Shown: positions 25,999 to 34,012, numbered from the stretch's first letter. The stretch is 44,937 nucleotides of DNA from Roseburia sp. (GCA_017937095.1 JAGBEG010000006.1:1-44937); one strand, 5' to 3'. A program made the numbers and translations. Notes: generated by a model not told the origin, from the letters alone.

Positions 25999-26735
25999 TG
26001 GAAATGGAGACATGGGAAAAAAAGACGGCATTAAAAGCGCAGGAAACACCGGATGGGGCAGAGCAGGCCGAGGTCATCCGGATGCAGAATATCAACAAGT
26101 CCTATCAGATGGGAGCGCAGTCTTTACATGTGCTAAAGGATATATCTCTGACGGTAAAAAGGGGCGAGTACCTTGCAATCTTAGGACCGTCAGGCTCGGG
26201 AAAAAGTACATTGATGAACATTATCGGCTGTATGGATGTAATGGACGAGGGAAGCTATCAGTTGGATGGTGTGGAAATCGGACACGCGAAGGAAAAGGAA
26301 CTTGTCAGAATACGCAATCAGAAAATCGGGTTTGTTTTTCAGAAATATCATCTGATTCCGACCTACAATGTGCTTCAGAATATTGTTATGCCGCTCTTAA
26401 TGCGGGGAATGGGACTTAGAGAGGCAGAGAGAGCCAGCATGGACACGATTGAACTTCTTGGGCTTAAGGAGCGTATCCGGCATAAGCCAAATGAGCTTTC
26501 GGGCGGACAGCAGCAGCGCGTTGCAATCGCGCGGGCGCTCGTGGGCCAGCCGACGATTCTGCTCGCGGATGAGCCGACCGGGGCGCTCGACGGAAACAGC
26601 GGCAAAGAGGTATTGAAGCTGTTTCAGAACTTAAACGATATGGGAAATACGATTGTCATGATTACACATGATCTGAATGTGGCAAAGCATGCCGGGCGCG
26701 TTGTACAGATTGTGGACGGGGAGATTTCGGCATAA
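25986..26735 (+). CDS. ABC transporter ATP-binding protein (MacB/LolD group)
   Basis: ATPase of 249 residues that would power the permease two genes upstream. Walker [10 protein letters not shown], signature [15 protein letters not shown], Walker [12 protein letters not shown] and the H-loop MITHDLN are visible. The start can be 25986 or the in-frame ATG at 25998 that overlaps the upstream TGA. The first 30 residues are unusual for the family. Last gene of the operon, followed after 5 nt by the convergent Rpn gene. Confidence 0.93.
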   Translation: MDALMEMETWEKKTALKAQETPDGAEQAEVIRMQNINKSYQMGAQSLHVLKDISLTVKRGEYLAILGPSGSGKSTLMNIIGCMDVMDEGSYQLDGVEIGHAKEKELVRIRNQKIGFVFQKYHLIPTYNVLQNIVMPLLMRGMGLREAERASMDTIELLGLKERIRHKPNELSGGQQQRVAIARALVGQPTILLADEPTGALDGNSGKEVLKLFQNLNDMGNTIVMITHDLNVAKHAGRVVQIVDGEISA

Positions 26736-26740
26736 ATCCG

Positions 26741-27682
26741 TCACATAGCCTGAATGAACTGTTCGAGGGATTCTGATTTTGCGGCAAGCCTTAACCAGAT
26801 ATTTAGGGTATCAGGATTCCTTTCGGAACAAATTTTTGCTTTGATGTGGTCCGGAAGACAGCCAAATTCTTCGAGAAGCAGAAGGATAGACTCTGATTTT
26901 CCTTCTGATTTTCCTTCTAATTTTCCTTCTTCTTTTCCGAGTTGACGTTCTTCGTCCCGTATCGTGGCAAATACGGCTTCCTCGTCATATTCAAATATAC
27001 TCATTGCGACCACCTCCGCTTTGTTCCGCTTTAGAAATTCACGCAGAATCCCATCCTGAATGCATTCGTTGACGGCATGTGTGACAGCCGTATGGATATC
27101 GGATTCTGCGGCGTATCTGCGCACCCGCTCAGTATATTGCATATATTCCTTTAAAGTAGGACATTGCTCCAATAGTTTTGTATTATAGCCCGGATTGATG
27201 TTCAGAACGAGTACCTTAAGCTCCAACTGGGGGTCCTGCTCCGGCGACTCAAAGGCATTGGACAGCTTTAAAAGCTGCGTCTCCGGCTGAGAGGAACTGC
27301 CATTGTAAAAGACAACAAAGTGCGGAGCAGGAATTTTTTGCGTCTGGCTTCGATAGAGAAGATGTCCCTCAATGAGCGTCTCATATTCCTTTGCGACATA
27401 CTGCAAAAAGCGCAGCGGCATATTAGGATTAATGGTAGACTGGTGCTCATACAAATGAAGCTGGGCGTCAATAACAAATGCAAGGTCATTTTTCATGCTC
27501 ATGTAAATTGCATTATCCAGCGTTACAATCCAAAGGTCATCCGGATCATCATAGCATGTACCATTGATAGCATTATACAGATTCAGCAATTCGGATTTCT
27601 CGTGGAATAGCTTGCGAAAAACGGTGTCCTTATAATTGCGTGTTGCTGATAACGTATTTTCTTTTGCGTATGTTTCTTTCAT
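26741..27682 (-). CDS. Rpn-family PD-(D/E)XK nuclease-like protein
   Basis: Protein of 313 residues. The N-terminal nuclease domain shows D66 in KNDLAFVID and E79-H-Q81-S, the typical pattern of these proteins, followed by NPNMPLRFLQYVA. The tail contains a repeated GKLEGKSEGKSE linker encoded by 12-bp tandem repeats (about 26891-26940) and a helical end. Members are recombination-promoting nucleases or transposase-like proteins that occur in many copies per genome. The ribosome site is AAAGGAGGTTTC. The promoter is about 190 nt upstream, which leaves a long leader. Confidence 0.87.
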   Translation of the reverse strand: MKETYAKENTLSATRNYKDTVFRKLFHEKSELLNLYNAINGTCYDDPDDLWIVTLDNAIYMSMKNDLAFVIDAQLHLYEHQSTINPNMPLRFLQYVAKEYETLIEGHLLYRSQTQKIPAPHFVVFYNGSSSQPETQLLKLSNAFESPEQDPQLELKVLVLNINPGYNTKLLEQCPTLKEYMQYTERVRRYAAESDIHTAVTHAVNECIQDGILREFLKRNKAEVVAMSIFEYDEEAVFATIRDEERQLGKEEGKLEGKSEGKSESILLLLEEFGCLPDHIKAKICSERNPDTLNIWLRLAAKSESLEQFIQAM

Positions 27683-27873
27683 GAAACCTCCTTTGGCACA
27701 GGAGACGAAAGAAAAATGCAGTAATTACTCTGTCATTTATCGGGTTCCGGCAACCTGTGCAGTGATATGAAATGAGATAAAAGCACAGATCTGTCAGAGT
27801 CAGACAGGCGAAAGCCCGATTAGATTGATGCAGAGCATCACAAAATGAATCCAGAAATATATGCTTTGCGTAG
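27683..27873 (-). other. Long untranslated leader of the Rpn gene
   Basis: This 190-nt stretch between the promoter at 27874-27902 and the start codon holds no gene. It contains inverted segments such as CTGTC-N7-GACAG around 27795-27815. It could be a structured leader; I recognise no known riboswitch. Confidence 0.4.
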
Positions 27874-27902
27874 ATTATAGCAAATGTCGGATGTCAGTTC
27901 AA
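27874..27902 (-). promoter_or_regulatory. Sigma-A promoter of the Rpn gene
   Basis: On the minus strand TTGAAC (27902-27897), 17 bp, TATAAT (27879-27874). Confidence 0.7.
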
Positions 27903-27949
27903 TCGTTCCCTGATTTTTTTGTGCAAAACTGACAAAGGGAAATGCCGGA

Positions 27950-27978
27950 TTGTATGCGCCGCTTTTCTATTGTAAAAT
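27950..27978 (+). promoter_or_regulatory. Candidate promoter of the AlkD-like gene
   Basis: TTGTAT (27950-27955), 17 bp, TAAAAT (27973-27978); ATG at 28046. Confidence 0.5.
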
Positions 27979-28045
27979 AAAGGAAATACCATTTTCAAAA
28001 TGCAGATAGAACGCCGGAGCAAATCCCGGTGGGGGGAGGACAGTT

Positions 28046-28738
28046 ATGACGAACGAGGAAATCCGTTCCTTTCTGACGGAGCACGCAGAAGGCAAATTCA
28101 AGGAATTTACGGCAGGGCTGATACCGGGCACAGATCCGATCATAGGAGTGCGCCTTCCGGTGCTTCGGGAGCTTGCGAAGCAGCTTGCAAAGGAGGACTG
28201 GCGGAGTTATCTTGCCGGGGCAAGCGATGAGACATATGAAGAAATCATGTTGCAGGGCTTGGTAATCGGCTATGCCCGTGCCCCGATTGAGGAGCTTCTC
28301 TCGTATGCCAAAGCGTTTATTCCAAAGATTCACGACTGGTCGGTCAACGACGGCTTCTGCTCGACGTTTAAGATTGCGAGAAAGTACAGGGAGACGGTCT
28401 GGGAGTTTCTGATGCAGTACCGGGAATCAGAAAACGAATTTGAGCAGCGCGTTGTCGCAGTCATGCTGATGGATCATTTTCTGGTCGAGGACTATATCGA
28501 CCGGGTGCTCGCGGTCTGGGACAGTTTAAAGCACGAGGGCTATTATTGCAAAATGGGCGTTGCGTGGGGAATTGCGACAGCGTATGCCAAGTTTCCGGAG
28601 AAAACACACGCGTTTCTTTGCGACAATCATCTGGATGATTTTACCTACAATAAGTCCATCCAGAAGATGCTGGAATCCTACCGCGTGAGCGATGCGGATA
28701 AGGAAATCCTGCGCGGCATGAAGCGCAAAAACGGATAG
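28046..28738 (+). CDS. DNA alkylation repair protein (AlkD-like HEAT-repeat glycosylase)
   Basis: Predicted DNA glycosylase-like protein of 230 residues made of helical HEAT-type repeats. Family segments are GVRLPVLRELAKQLAK, the EEIMLQGLVIGYA helix, and WSVNDGFCSTFK, which holds the W and D expected at the active site in this group. AlkD removes alkylated bases such as 3-methyladenine. GGGGGAGGA precedes the ATG. Single gene with its own promoter. Confidence 0.88.
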   Translation: MTNEEIRSFLTEHAEGKFKEFTAGLIPGTDPIIGVRLPVLRELAKQLAKEDWRSYLAGASDETYEEIMLQGLVIGYARAPIEELLSYAKAFIPKIHDWSVNDGFCSTFKIARKYRETVWEFLMQYRESENEFEQRVVAVMLMDHFLVEDYIDRVLAVWDSLKHEGYYCKMGVAWGIATAYAKFPEKTHAFLCDNHLDDFTYNKSIQKMLESYRVSDADKEILRGMKRKNG

Positions 28739-28801
28739 CCCGGCGAAGATGTAAGATTGACAGAAAAGCAAAATTGACAATGGCGGGAATGCCGCCAAAG
28801 A

Positions 28802-28831
28802 TTGCAGTTAAGGGCTGGGATATGTTATACT
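28802..28831 (+). promoter_or_regulatory. Promoter of the Fe-alcohol dehydrogenase gene
   Basis: TTGCAG (28802-28807), 18 bp, TATACT (28826-28831), with an extended TGT before the -10. Confidence 0.65.
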
Positions 28832-28902
28832 ATGAGAATACAGGGGGGTTAGAAAGCCTGTAAATAAGGATGCCACAATGGGGGTGGCAGAATGGAGGAG
28901 AA

Positions 28903-30120
28903 ATGGCAAGATTTACATTACCGCGTGATTTGTATCATGGAAAGGGAGCCTTAGAGGCGCTTAAGGACTTCGAGGGCAGGAAAGCGATGATCTGTGTCGG
29001 CGGAGGCTCCATGAAGCGCTTCGGATTTTTAGACCGTGCGAAGCAGTATCTGGAGGAAGCCGGTATGGAGGTAGCGCTTTTCGAGGGTATTGAGCCGGAT
29101 CCGTCGGTGGAGACTGTCATGAAGGGCGCGAAGGCGATGGAAGAGTTCCAGCCGGACTGGATCGTAGCGATCGGAGGAGGATCTCCGATCGATGCCGCAA
29201 AGGCAATGTGGATCAAATACGAGTATCCGGACATTACCTTCGAAGATATGTGCAAGGTGTTCGGCATTCCGAAGCTCCGTAAGAAAGCGCATTTCTGTGC
29301 AATTTCCTCTACATCCGGCACGGCGACGGAGGTAACTGCATTTTCAATCATTACGGATTATGACAAGGGCATCAAGTACCCGATTGCCGACTTTGAGATT
29401 ACGCCGGATGTTGCAATCGTAGATCCGGAGCTTGCCGAGACGATGCCGCAGAAACTGGTGGCGCACACCGGTATGGATGCGATGACACACGCGGTCGAGG
29501 CGTATGTTTCCACGGCGAATTGTGACTTTACAGATCCGCTTGCGCTTCACGCGATTAAGATGATTCAGTGCGATCTGGTCGGTTCCTATAACGGCGATAT
29601 GGCAAAGAGAGATTCCATGCACAATGCACAGTGTCTTGCAGGCATGGCGTTTTCCAATGCGCTGCTCGGTATCGTACATTCGATGGCGCACAAGACAGGC
29701 GCAGCGTTTGCAGATTACGGCGCACATATCATCCACGGTGCCGCCAACGCAATGTATCTGCCGAAGGTAATCGCGTTTAACGCGAAGGATGAGACGGCAA
29801 AGGCGCGCTACGGCGAGATCGCGGATTTCATGGGACTTGGCGGGAACTCTCTGGATGAGAAGGTACAGCTTCTGATTACATATCTGCGCGGAATGAACGA
29901 TGATCTTAACATTCCGCACTGCATCAGGAACTACGGCGCAGACAGCTATCCGACAGAGCAGGGCTTCGTACCGGAGGAAGTATTTTTAGAGAGACTTCCT
30001 GAGATTGCGGCAAATGCGCTTTTAGACGCCTGTACAGGCTCCAATCCGCGTCAGCCGAGCCAGGAGGAGATGGAGAAACTGCTCAAGTGCTGCTACTATG
30101 ATACGGAGGTAGATTTCTAA
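28903..30120 (+). CDS. Iron-containing alcohol dehydrogenase
   Basis: NAD(P)-dependent group III alcohol dehydrogenase of 405 residues, likely in fermentative reduction of aldehydes to alcohols such as ethanol or butanol. The nucleotide site GGGSPIDAAKAMW and the metal ligands are visible: D in GMDAMTHAVEAYVS and H in VHSMAHKTGA and IHGAANAMYLP. I chose the ATG at 28903 for GGAGGAG upstream; the frame opens 11 codons earlier. A strong terminator follows. Confidence 0.92.
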   Translation: MARFTLPRDLYHGKGALEALKDFEGRKAMICVGGGSMKRFGFLDRAKQYLEEAGMEVALFEGIEPDPSVETVMKGAKAMEEFQPDWIVAIGGGSPIDAAKAMWIKYEYPDITFEDMCKVFGIPKLRKKAHFCAISSTSGTATEVTAFSIITDYDKGIKYPIADFEITPDVAIVDPELAETMPQKLVAHTGMDAMTHAVEAYVSTANCDFTDPLALHAIKMIQCDLVGSYNGDMAKRDSMHNAQCLAGMAFSNALLGIVHSMAHKTGAAFADYGAHIIHGAANAMYLPKVIAFNAKDETAKARYGEIADFMGLGGNSLDEKVQLLITYLRGMNDDLNIPHCIRNYGADSYPTEQGFVPEEVFLERLPEIAANALLDACTGSNPRQPSQEEMEKLLKCCYYDTEVDF

Positions 30121-30175
30121 AGCACATTTCTTCTAAAGCGCATTTCTAAGAAGAATAACAGATGAATCAAAGAGG

Positions 30176-30225
30176 GCTGTGAAAAATGGAGTAGGAACTT
30201 ACTCCATTTTCACAGCTCGCTTTTT
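30176..30225 (+). terminator. Strong terminator after the alcohol dehydrogenase
   Basis: GCTGTGAAAAATGGAGTA (30176-30193) pairs with TACTCCATTTTCACAGC (30200-30216) with one bulge and a short loop, followed by TCGCTTTTT. The T tract is the first base run of the repeat element that follows. Confidence 0.85.
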
Positions 30226-30411
30226 ATGCAATGGAAAATTATATCCTATTGCATAAAAAGCGCTTCGCGCAATGATGCGCACGGATGCAAGGGGTATTTT
30301 ATTGCTGCGCAATATGCATCCGGCGCGGCAAAGCGTTCAAGCCCCTCAAAATTGAGGGGAGGTAGGGAGTTGATGCGGGCTTGCCCGCTTTGTTATGCAA
30401 TAGGAAAATAT
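30218..30411 (+). repeat. Structured intergenic repeat region
   Basis: Arms 30218-30232 (CGCTTTTTATGCAAT) and 30248-30262 are perfect complements. Further perfect hairpins follow: GGATGCA/TGCATCC, CCCCTCAA/TTGAGGGG and GCGGGC/GCCCGC. A third copy of the outer arm, TTATGCAATAGGAAAATAT, closes the region at 30393-30411. The layout resembles the element at 17951-18140 (T-tract stem with TAGGAAA, then AAAAAGC and GATGCGCAC). No credible gene. Confidence 0.7.
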
Positions 30412-30446
30412 TGGATTCTCTTTTTAAAAATCAATATATGTTAAAT

Positions 30447-30809
30447 TCAGGATTGCTTTTCCTTTGGAACCTTGCGCACGACATTCAAATCGAGCAGCTT
30501 GTTGACCGCCTTCTGAAGCTCGGGATGATTCCGGTAGGATTCGATGAGCGCGCGTTCGGAGGCAGTCACATGAAAGAAGTCATCGTCCTTATAACCGAAT
30601 ACCGATAACACATCGGTTATGTTGTACATTTCACAGAGCGTAAGAAGCATATCGGCGCTTGGATTTGCCTGTCCGCTTTCCCATCCGTAAATCGTCTTTG
30701 GAGCGACCTCCATGGAACGCTCGCGAAGCAGAATGGAAACGTCATTTACAGAAAGTTGATTCCGCTTTCGATATTCTTTTAAGACCCGTGGAATGTATTC
30801 GTTCTTCAT
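30447..30809 (-). CDS. XRE-family helix-turn-helix regulator
   Basis: DNA-binding protein of 120 residues. The Cro/C1-type HTH spans about 8-62 (LKEYRKRNQLSVNDVSILL, then TIYGWESGQANPSADML). The C-terminal 55 residues have a helical ASERALIESYRNHPELQKAVNKLL segment found in phage-like and plasmid regulators. Its targets are not visible; it is divergent from spoVAD. A consensus-like promoter lies upstream on the minus strand. Confidence 0.88.
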   Translation of the reverse strand: MKNEYIPRVLKEYRKRNQLSVNDVSILLRERSMEVAPKTIYGWESGQANPSADMLLTLCEMYNITDVLSVFGYKDDDFFHVTASERALIESYRNHPELQKAVNKLLDLNVVRKVPKEKQS

Positions 30810-30829
30810 GTCGTTTACCTCGCAAAGCT

Positions 30830-30858
30830 ATCATAGCCCGCACGTTTTTTAGCGTCAA
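30830..30858 (-). promoter_or_regulatory. Sigma-A promoter of the XRE regulator
   Basis: On the minus strand TTGACG (30858-30853), 17 bp, TATGAT (30835-30830); start codon about 20 nt on. Confidence 0.7.
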
Positions 30859-31024
30859 TTAATTCTGCCCAGACGAGAAAACTACGAAAATATTTATTGC
30901 GTTATTGAGAAAAATGCGCTGGGACACCGTGCAGAAGTTATTTTTTACGTATCAGAAAAAGCGACTTAAAAATAATGATATGTGAAATTCTGATGGAATA
31001 TTCTAAAAAAGCAGAGGTAAAAAG

Positions 31025-31055
31025 TGAATAAGAAAAACCTACAGCATCCATACTA
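31025..31055 (+). promoter_or_regulatory. Sigma-G promoter of spoVAD
   Basis: TGAATA (31025-31030), 18 bp, CATACTA (31049-31055), a full match to the Bacillus subtilis sigma-G consensus, followed by a start site about 27 nt before the ATG. Confidence 0.8.
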
Positions 31056-31088
31056 AAAGAAAAGCATTACGGAGGATGGAGGTTTTAT

Positions 31089-32099
31089 ATGAATGTGCAG
31101 ATAGGAAAGCAGAGCCTGCAATTTGCAGAGGCGCCATATATTATCAGCAGTGCGAGCATCGTCGGAAAAAAGGAGGGCGAAGGTCCGCTGGGAAACTGCT
31201 TCGACGTAGTGGGAGATGATGATAAATTCGGACAGAATACATGGGAGGAGGCGGAGAGCACACTCCAAAAAGAAGCGTTTACGATGGCAGTGGGCAAGGC
31301 AGGTTTAAAACCGGAGGATATAAGGTATCTGTTTTCCGGGGATCTTCTCGGACAGAATATTGCGACCTCCTTCGGGCTGATGGATTGTCAGGTCCCGATA
31401 TTCGGTCTTTACGGTGCGTGCAGTACCTGCGGGGAGGCGCTCTCTCTTGGCGCAATGTGCGTGGCGGGGGGCTACGCAGATTATGTGGTATCCATGACTT
31501 CAAGTCATTTTGCGAGCGCGGAAAAGCAGTTTCGATTTCCCCTGGAATATGCCAATCAAAGACCCTTATCAGCTACCTGGACGGTCACGGGAAGCGGGGC
31601 CTATGTACTTGGAAAACAACGCAGCAAGGCGCGCATCACCGGAATTACGACAGGAAAGATTGTAGATTACGGAATCAAGGACTCTATGAATATGGGTGCG
31701 GCGATGGCGCCTGCGGCGGCGGACGTCATCTGCAGACATCTCTCGGACTTCGGCAGGGCGGTGGAGGAATACGATAAGATCATCACCGGGGATCTCGGAA
31801 CGGTAGGACAGGAAATCCTGTGGGATCTCACGAGACAGAGCGGCTACGACATCAGCGGCGTGCATGAGGACTGCGGAATCAAGATATACGACGCCAAAAA
31901 GCAGGGGACCGGAGCCGGCGGCTCAGGCTGCGGCTGCTCGGCGGTCACGCTCTCGGCGCACTACCTGAAAATGGTGGAGGAGGCAAAATATAAGCGCATT
32001 CTCTTTGTGCCGACAGGCGCGCTGCTTTCAACGGTTTCCTTTAACGAAGGTATGACCGTGCCGGGCATCGCCCACGCCGTTGTGATAGAACATTCGTGA
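31089..32099 (+). CDS. spoVAD: Stage V sporulation protein AD
   Basis: Thiolase-fold protein of the SpoVA system, 336 residues (Bacillus 338). In Bacillus it sits on the outer face of the inner forespore membrane and binds dipicolinic acid. Conserved segments seen are YLFSGDLLGQN, IFGLYGACSTCGEAL, MTSSHFASAEKQFRFP and EDCGIKIYDAKKQGTGAGGSGCGC. GGAGGATGGAGG precedes the ATG. It is followed after 173 nt of repeats by spoVAE; spoVAC is not next to it. Confidence 0.93.
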   Translation: MNVQIGKQSLQFAEAPYIISSASIVGKKEGEGPLGNCFDVVGDDDKFGQNTWEEAESTLQKEAFTMAVGKAGLKPEDIRYLFSGDLLGQNIATSFGLMDCQVPIFGLYGACSTCGEALSLGAMCVAGGYADYVVSMTSSHFASAEKQFRFPLEYANQRPLSATWTVTGSGAYVLGKQRSKARITGITTGKIVDYGIKDSMNMGAAMAPAAADVICRHLSDFGRAVEEYDKIITGDLGTVGQEILWDLTRQSGYDISGVHEDCGIKIYDAKKQGTGAGGSGCGCSAVTLSAHYLKMVEEAKYKRILFVPTGALLSTVSFNEGMTVPGIAHAVVIEHS

Positions 32100-32115
32100 T
32101 GGCAATGAGCCGTGC

Positions 32116-32175
32116 CAGCCAGCAAAGAAACAAATATCCGTGCTTGCACGGAAATATTTGTTCCTTCGCTGGCTG
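32116..32175 (+). repeat. Large hairpin between spoVAD and spoVAE
   Basis: Left arm 32116-32143 and right arm 32146-32175 (outer CAGCCAGC / GCTGGCTG, inner CCGTGC / GCACGG) pair along nearly 28 bp with two mismatches and a 2-nt bulge, and only a 2-nt loop. No T run follows, so it is not a standard terminator. A small hairpin GGGCG/CGCCC follows at 32179-32190. Confidence 0.75.
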
Positions 32176-32206
32176 ATAGGGCGAACGCCCGCGAGCGAGA
32201 GAACTA

Positions 32207-32255
32207 TGCTCTCGAGCGGGCACGGCGGAGTAAAAGCTCTCGAGCGGGCACGGCG
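32207..32255 (+). repeat. Direct repeat before spoVAE
   Basis: The block CTCTCGAGCGGGCACGGCGG occurs twice, 28 bp apart (from about 32210 and 32238), directly upstream of the spoVAE ribosome site. Confidence 0.7.
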
Positions 32256-32272
32256 GAAAGAAAGGAGAAAAT

Positions 32273-32629
32273 ATGGATTATGTAAATGCATTCTGGATCG
32301 GCGGTCTTATCTGTGCGCTTGTCCAGATTCTGATGGAAAAGACAAAGCTGCTCCCGGGGCGGATCATGGTATTGTTAGTCTGCTCTGGCGTACTGCTGGG
32401 CGCGCTTCAGATATATGAGCCGTTTCTGGAGTTCGCAGGCGCAGGGGCGAGCGTACCGCTGTTAGGATTTGGAAATACGCTCTGGAAAGGCGTCAAGGAA
32501 GCGGTGGACGAGAACGGCTTTCTTGGGATTTTTATGGGAGGCTTTCGGGCGAGTGCGGTCGGAATCTCTGCGGCGCTTGTATTCGGCTATCTTGCAAGCA
32601 TTATTTTTCAGCCCAAGATGAAAAAGTAA
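32273..32629 (+). CDS. spoVAE: Stage V sporulation protein AE (SpoVAEb type)
   Basis: Integral membrane protein of 118 residues, close to the 116 of Bacillus SpoVAEb, related to SpoVAC. Four hydrophobic segments; FAGAGASVPLLGFGNTLWKG is the family loop that parallels the NWGGAGALVPITGFANG of SpoVAC. AAAGGAG precedes the ATG. The intergenic repeats separate it from spoVAD but no terminator or promoter is seen, so it should be read from the spoVAD promoter. Confidence 0.92.
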   Translation: MDYVNAFWIGGLICALVQILMEKTKLLPGRIMVLLVCSGVLLGALQIYEPFLEFAGAGASVPLLGFGNTLWKGVKEAVDENGFLGIFMGGFRASAVGISAALVFGYLASIIFQPKMKK

Positions 32630-32636
32630 ATAGGAT

Positions 32637-32665
32637 TTGATAAATCTCATGTATTGTAGTAGAAT
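32637..32665 (+). promoter_or_regulatory. Sigma-A-type promoter of the Hpt gene
   Basis: TTGATA (32637-32642), 17 bp, TAGAAT (32660-32665); ATG at 32702. Confidence 0.6.
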
Positions 32666-32701
32666 CATAAGCAGTAAGCGCGTGATAAGGGGGATACTGC
32701 G

Positions 32702-33046
32702 ATGGATGAGAACAGATTGCGGGAAGCGGGCGTCGATTACGATGCAGCGTTGGCACGCTTTGTGGGGAGTCGGGACATTTATGAGAGATACTTAAGCAAG
32801 CTTCTTGCGGACACGCATACGGCAGAAGCCGAAAAGGCGTTTGCTGCCGGGGATTATGAGGAGGTGCTGGAACAGACCCATGCACTCAAAGGGCTTGCGG
32901 GAACGCTTGGGCTTAAGGGGCTCTATGAGAGCAGTGCAGATATCGTAAAAGACCTGCGCGACGGGAAGTATGAGACGCTTCATGAGAAGCTTGCACAGAT
33001 GAAGGAAGAATGGGAGCGTATCTGCGAAGTGATTCGAAATGCATAA
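32702..33046 (+). CDS. Stand-alone histidine phosphotransfer (Hpt) protein
   Basis: Small all-helical protein of 114 residues with the Hpt core: the phosphorylatable His is H60 in THALKGLAGTLG, and a second helix pair surrounds it. Hpt proteins relay phosphate between a hybrid kinase and a response regulator. No kinase or receiver is nearby. Own promoter and strong terminator make it a single-gene unit. Confidence 0.88.
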   Translation: MDENRLREAGVDYDAALARFVGSRDIYERYLSKLLADTHTAEAEKAFAAGDYEEVLEQTHALKGLAGTLGLKGLYESSADIVKDLRDGKYETLHEKLAQMKEEWERICEVIRNA

Positions 33047-33097
33047 AAGGAGCTGACATCAGGCAATGGAAATACTGCCGGATGTCAGCTCCTTTTT
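33045..33097. terminator. Bidirectional terminator between Hpt and gntR
   Basis: AAAAGGAGCTGACATC (33045-33060) is the exact complement of GATGTCAGCTCCTTTT (33081-33096), with GGCA/TGCC continuing inside. Both strands carry A/T tails, so it can serve both convergent genes. Confidence 0.92.
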
Positions 33098-33102
33098 CCA
33101 TA

Positions 33103-33798
33103 CTAATTCAGCGCCTTAAAATATTCCGGATGCTTATAGACGACCTCTGTATTGGAGTTAAAGCCGTCATAGATATGGTGTGAGATCAGATTGGCAAGCT
33201 CGTCGTAGTCCTTTTTGGTGATGCATTCCCAGATCCTGTTGTGGTCGCCGTAAAGCCGCATCAGATAGTCGTGATCGCCGAAATTCAGGAAGGTTCGGAA
33301 ACGCTCGTATTGGGAGTTGACGCTTCCTAAGAAGCTCATCACCGTCTGTTTCCCGGCAAGCTCGTAAAGTGCGCAATGAAACTCGTTATCGCTGATGATA
33401 AAGGCGCGTCCAAGCTCGTCGGGAGAGGACTCCCTGTCGAGAAGCTCACGCTGCTTCTGCAGGATTAAGCGGATACGAAATTCCTGCGACTTGTCATAGC
33501 TTGCAGTCAGATCCTTTAGGACCGCCTGCTCTAATACTTCGCGCATATAGAGAATGTCTGAAATCATATGTAAGTCGATCAGCGATACGAATGTGCCGAT
33601 GTGCGGGCGGATTTCAAGAAGTCCCTCGCTCTCGAGCATACGGAACGCATCACGGACAGGAGTACGCGAAATCTCAAATTCCGCCGCTGTGTCAATTTCG
33701 CTGATCGCAGAGCCTGGCGGCAGTTCAAGATGCAGAATCTGTTCTTTTAATTTCTGATAAACGGCCTCTGACGTGCCGGTTCGCTTCTTTGTATACAT
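33103..33798 (-). CDS. GntR-family regulator, FCD (FadR/VanR) subgroup
   Basis: Transcription regulator of 231 residues. The winged HTH occupies about 10-75 (ISRTPVRDAFRMLESEGLLEI). The FCD effector domain follows with its metal ligands: D and H in DNEFHCALY, H in GDHNRIWE and H in LISHHIYDG. FCD regulators of uronate genes such as UxuR/ExuR bind sites centred on GTATAC. It is divergent from uxuA, and two perfect CTTGTATACAAG palindromes lie between them. The effector is probably a hexuronate intermediate. Confidence 0.92.
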   Translation of the reverse strand: MYTKKRTGTSEAVYQKLKEQILHLELPPGSAISEIDTAAEFEISRTPVRDAFRMLESEGLLEIRPHIGTFVSLIDLHMISDILYMREVLEQAVLKDLTASYDKSQEFRIRLILQKQRELLDRESSPDELGRAFIISDNEFHCALYELAGKQTVMSFLGSVNSQYERFRTFLNFGDHDYLMRLYGDHNRIWECITKKDYDELANLISHHIYDGFNSNTEVVYKHPEYFKALN

Positions 33799-34012
33799 AG
33801 GAATACCTCGTAATTATCACGTAATTTTGCCCTAAAATGAAAAAAAACAGTTGGAATGTATACTACATTACATATTAAATATAAAGCCATAACAGGGAAA
33901 ATACAATCTATTTTTTGAAAAAAACGAAGGTGTGTACATAATTGGCATACAAGGTGGGAAAACTTTCAGAAGAGACTATAGGTAATAATAGGAAATGCAG
34001 ATAGTATATGGA

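Noticed and set aside
30226-30608. Two plus-strand ORFs in the structured repeat and antisense to the XRE gene
   Set aside because: They run through hairpins, and the second is antisense to a clear gene.
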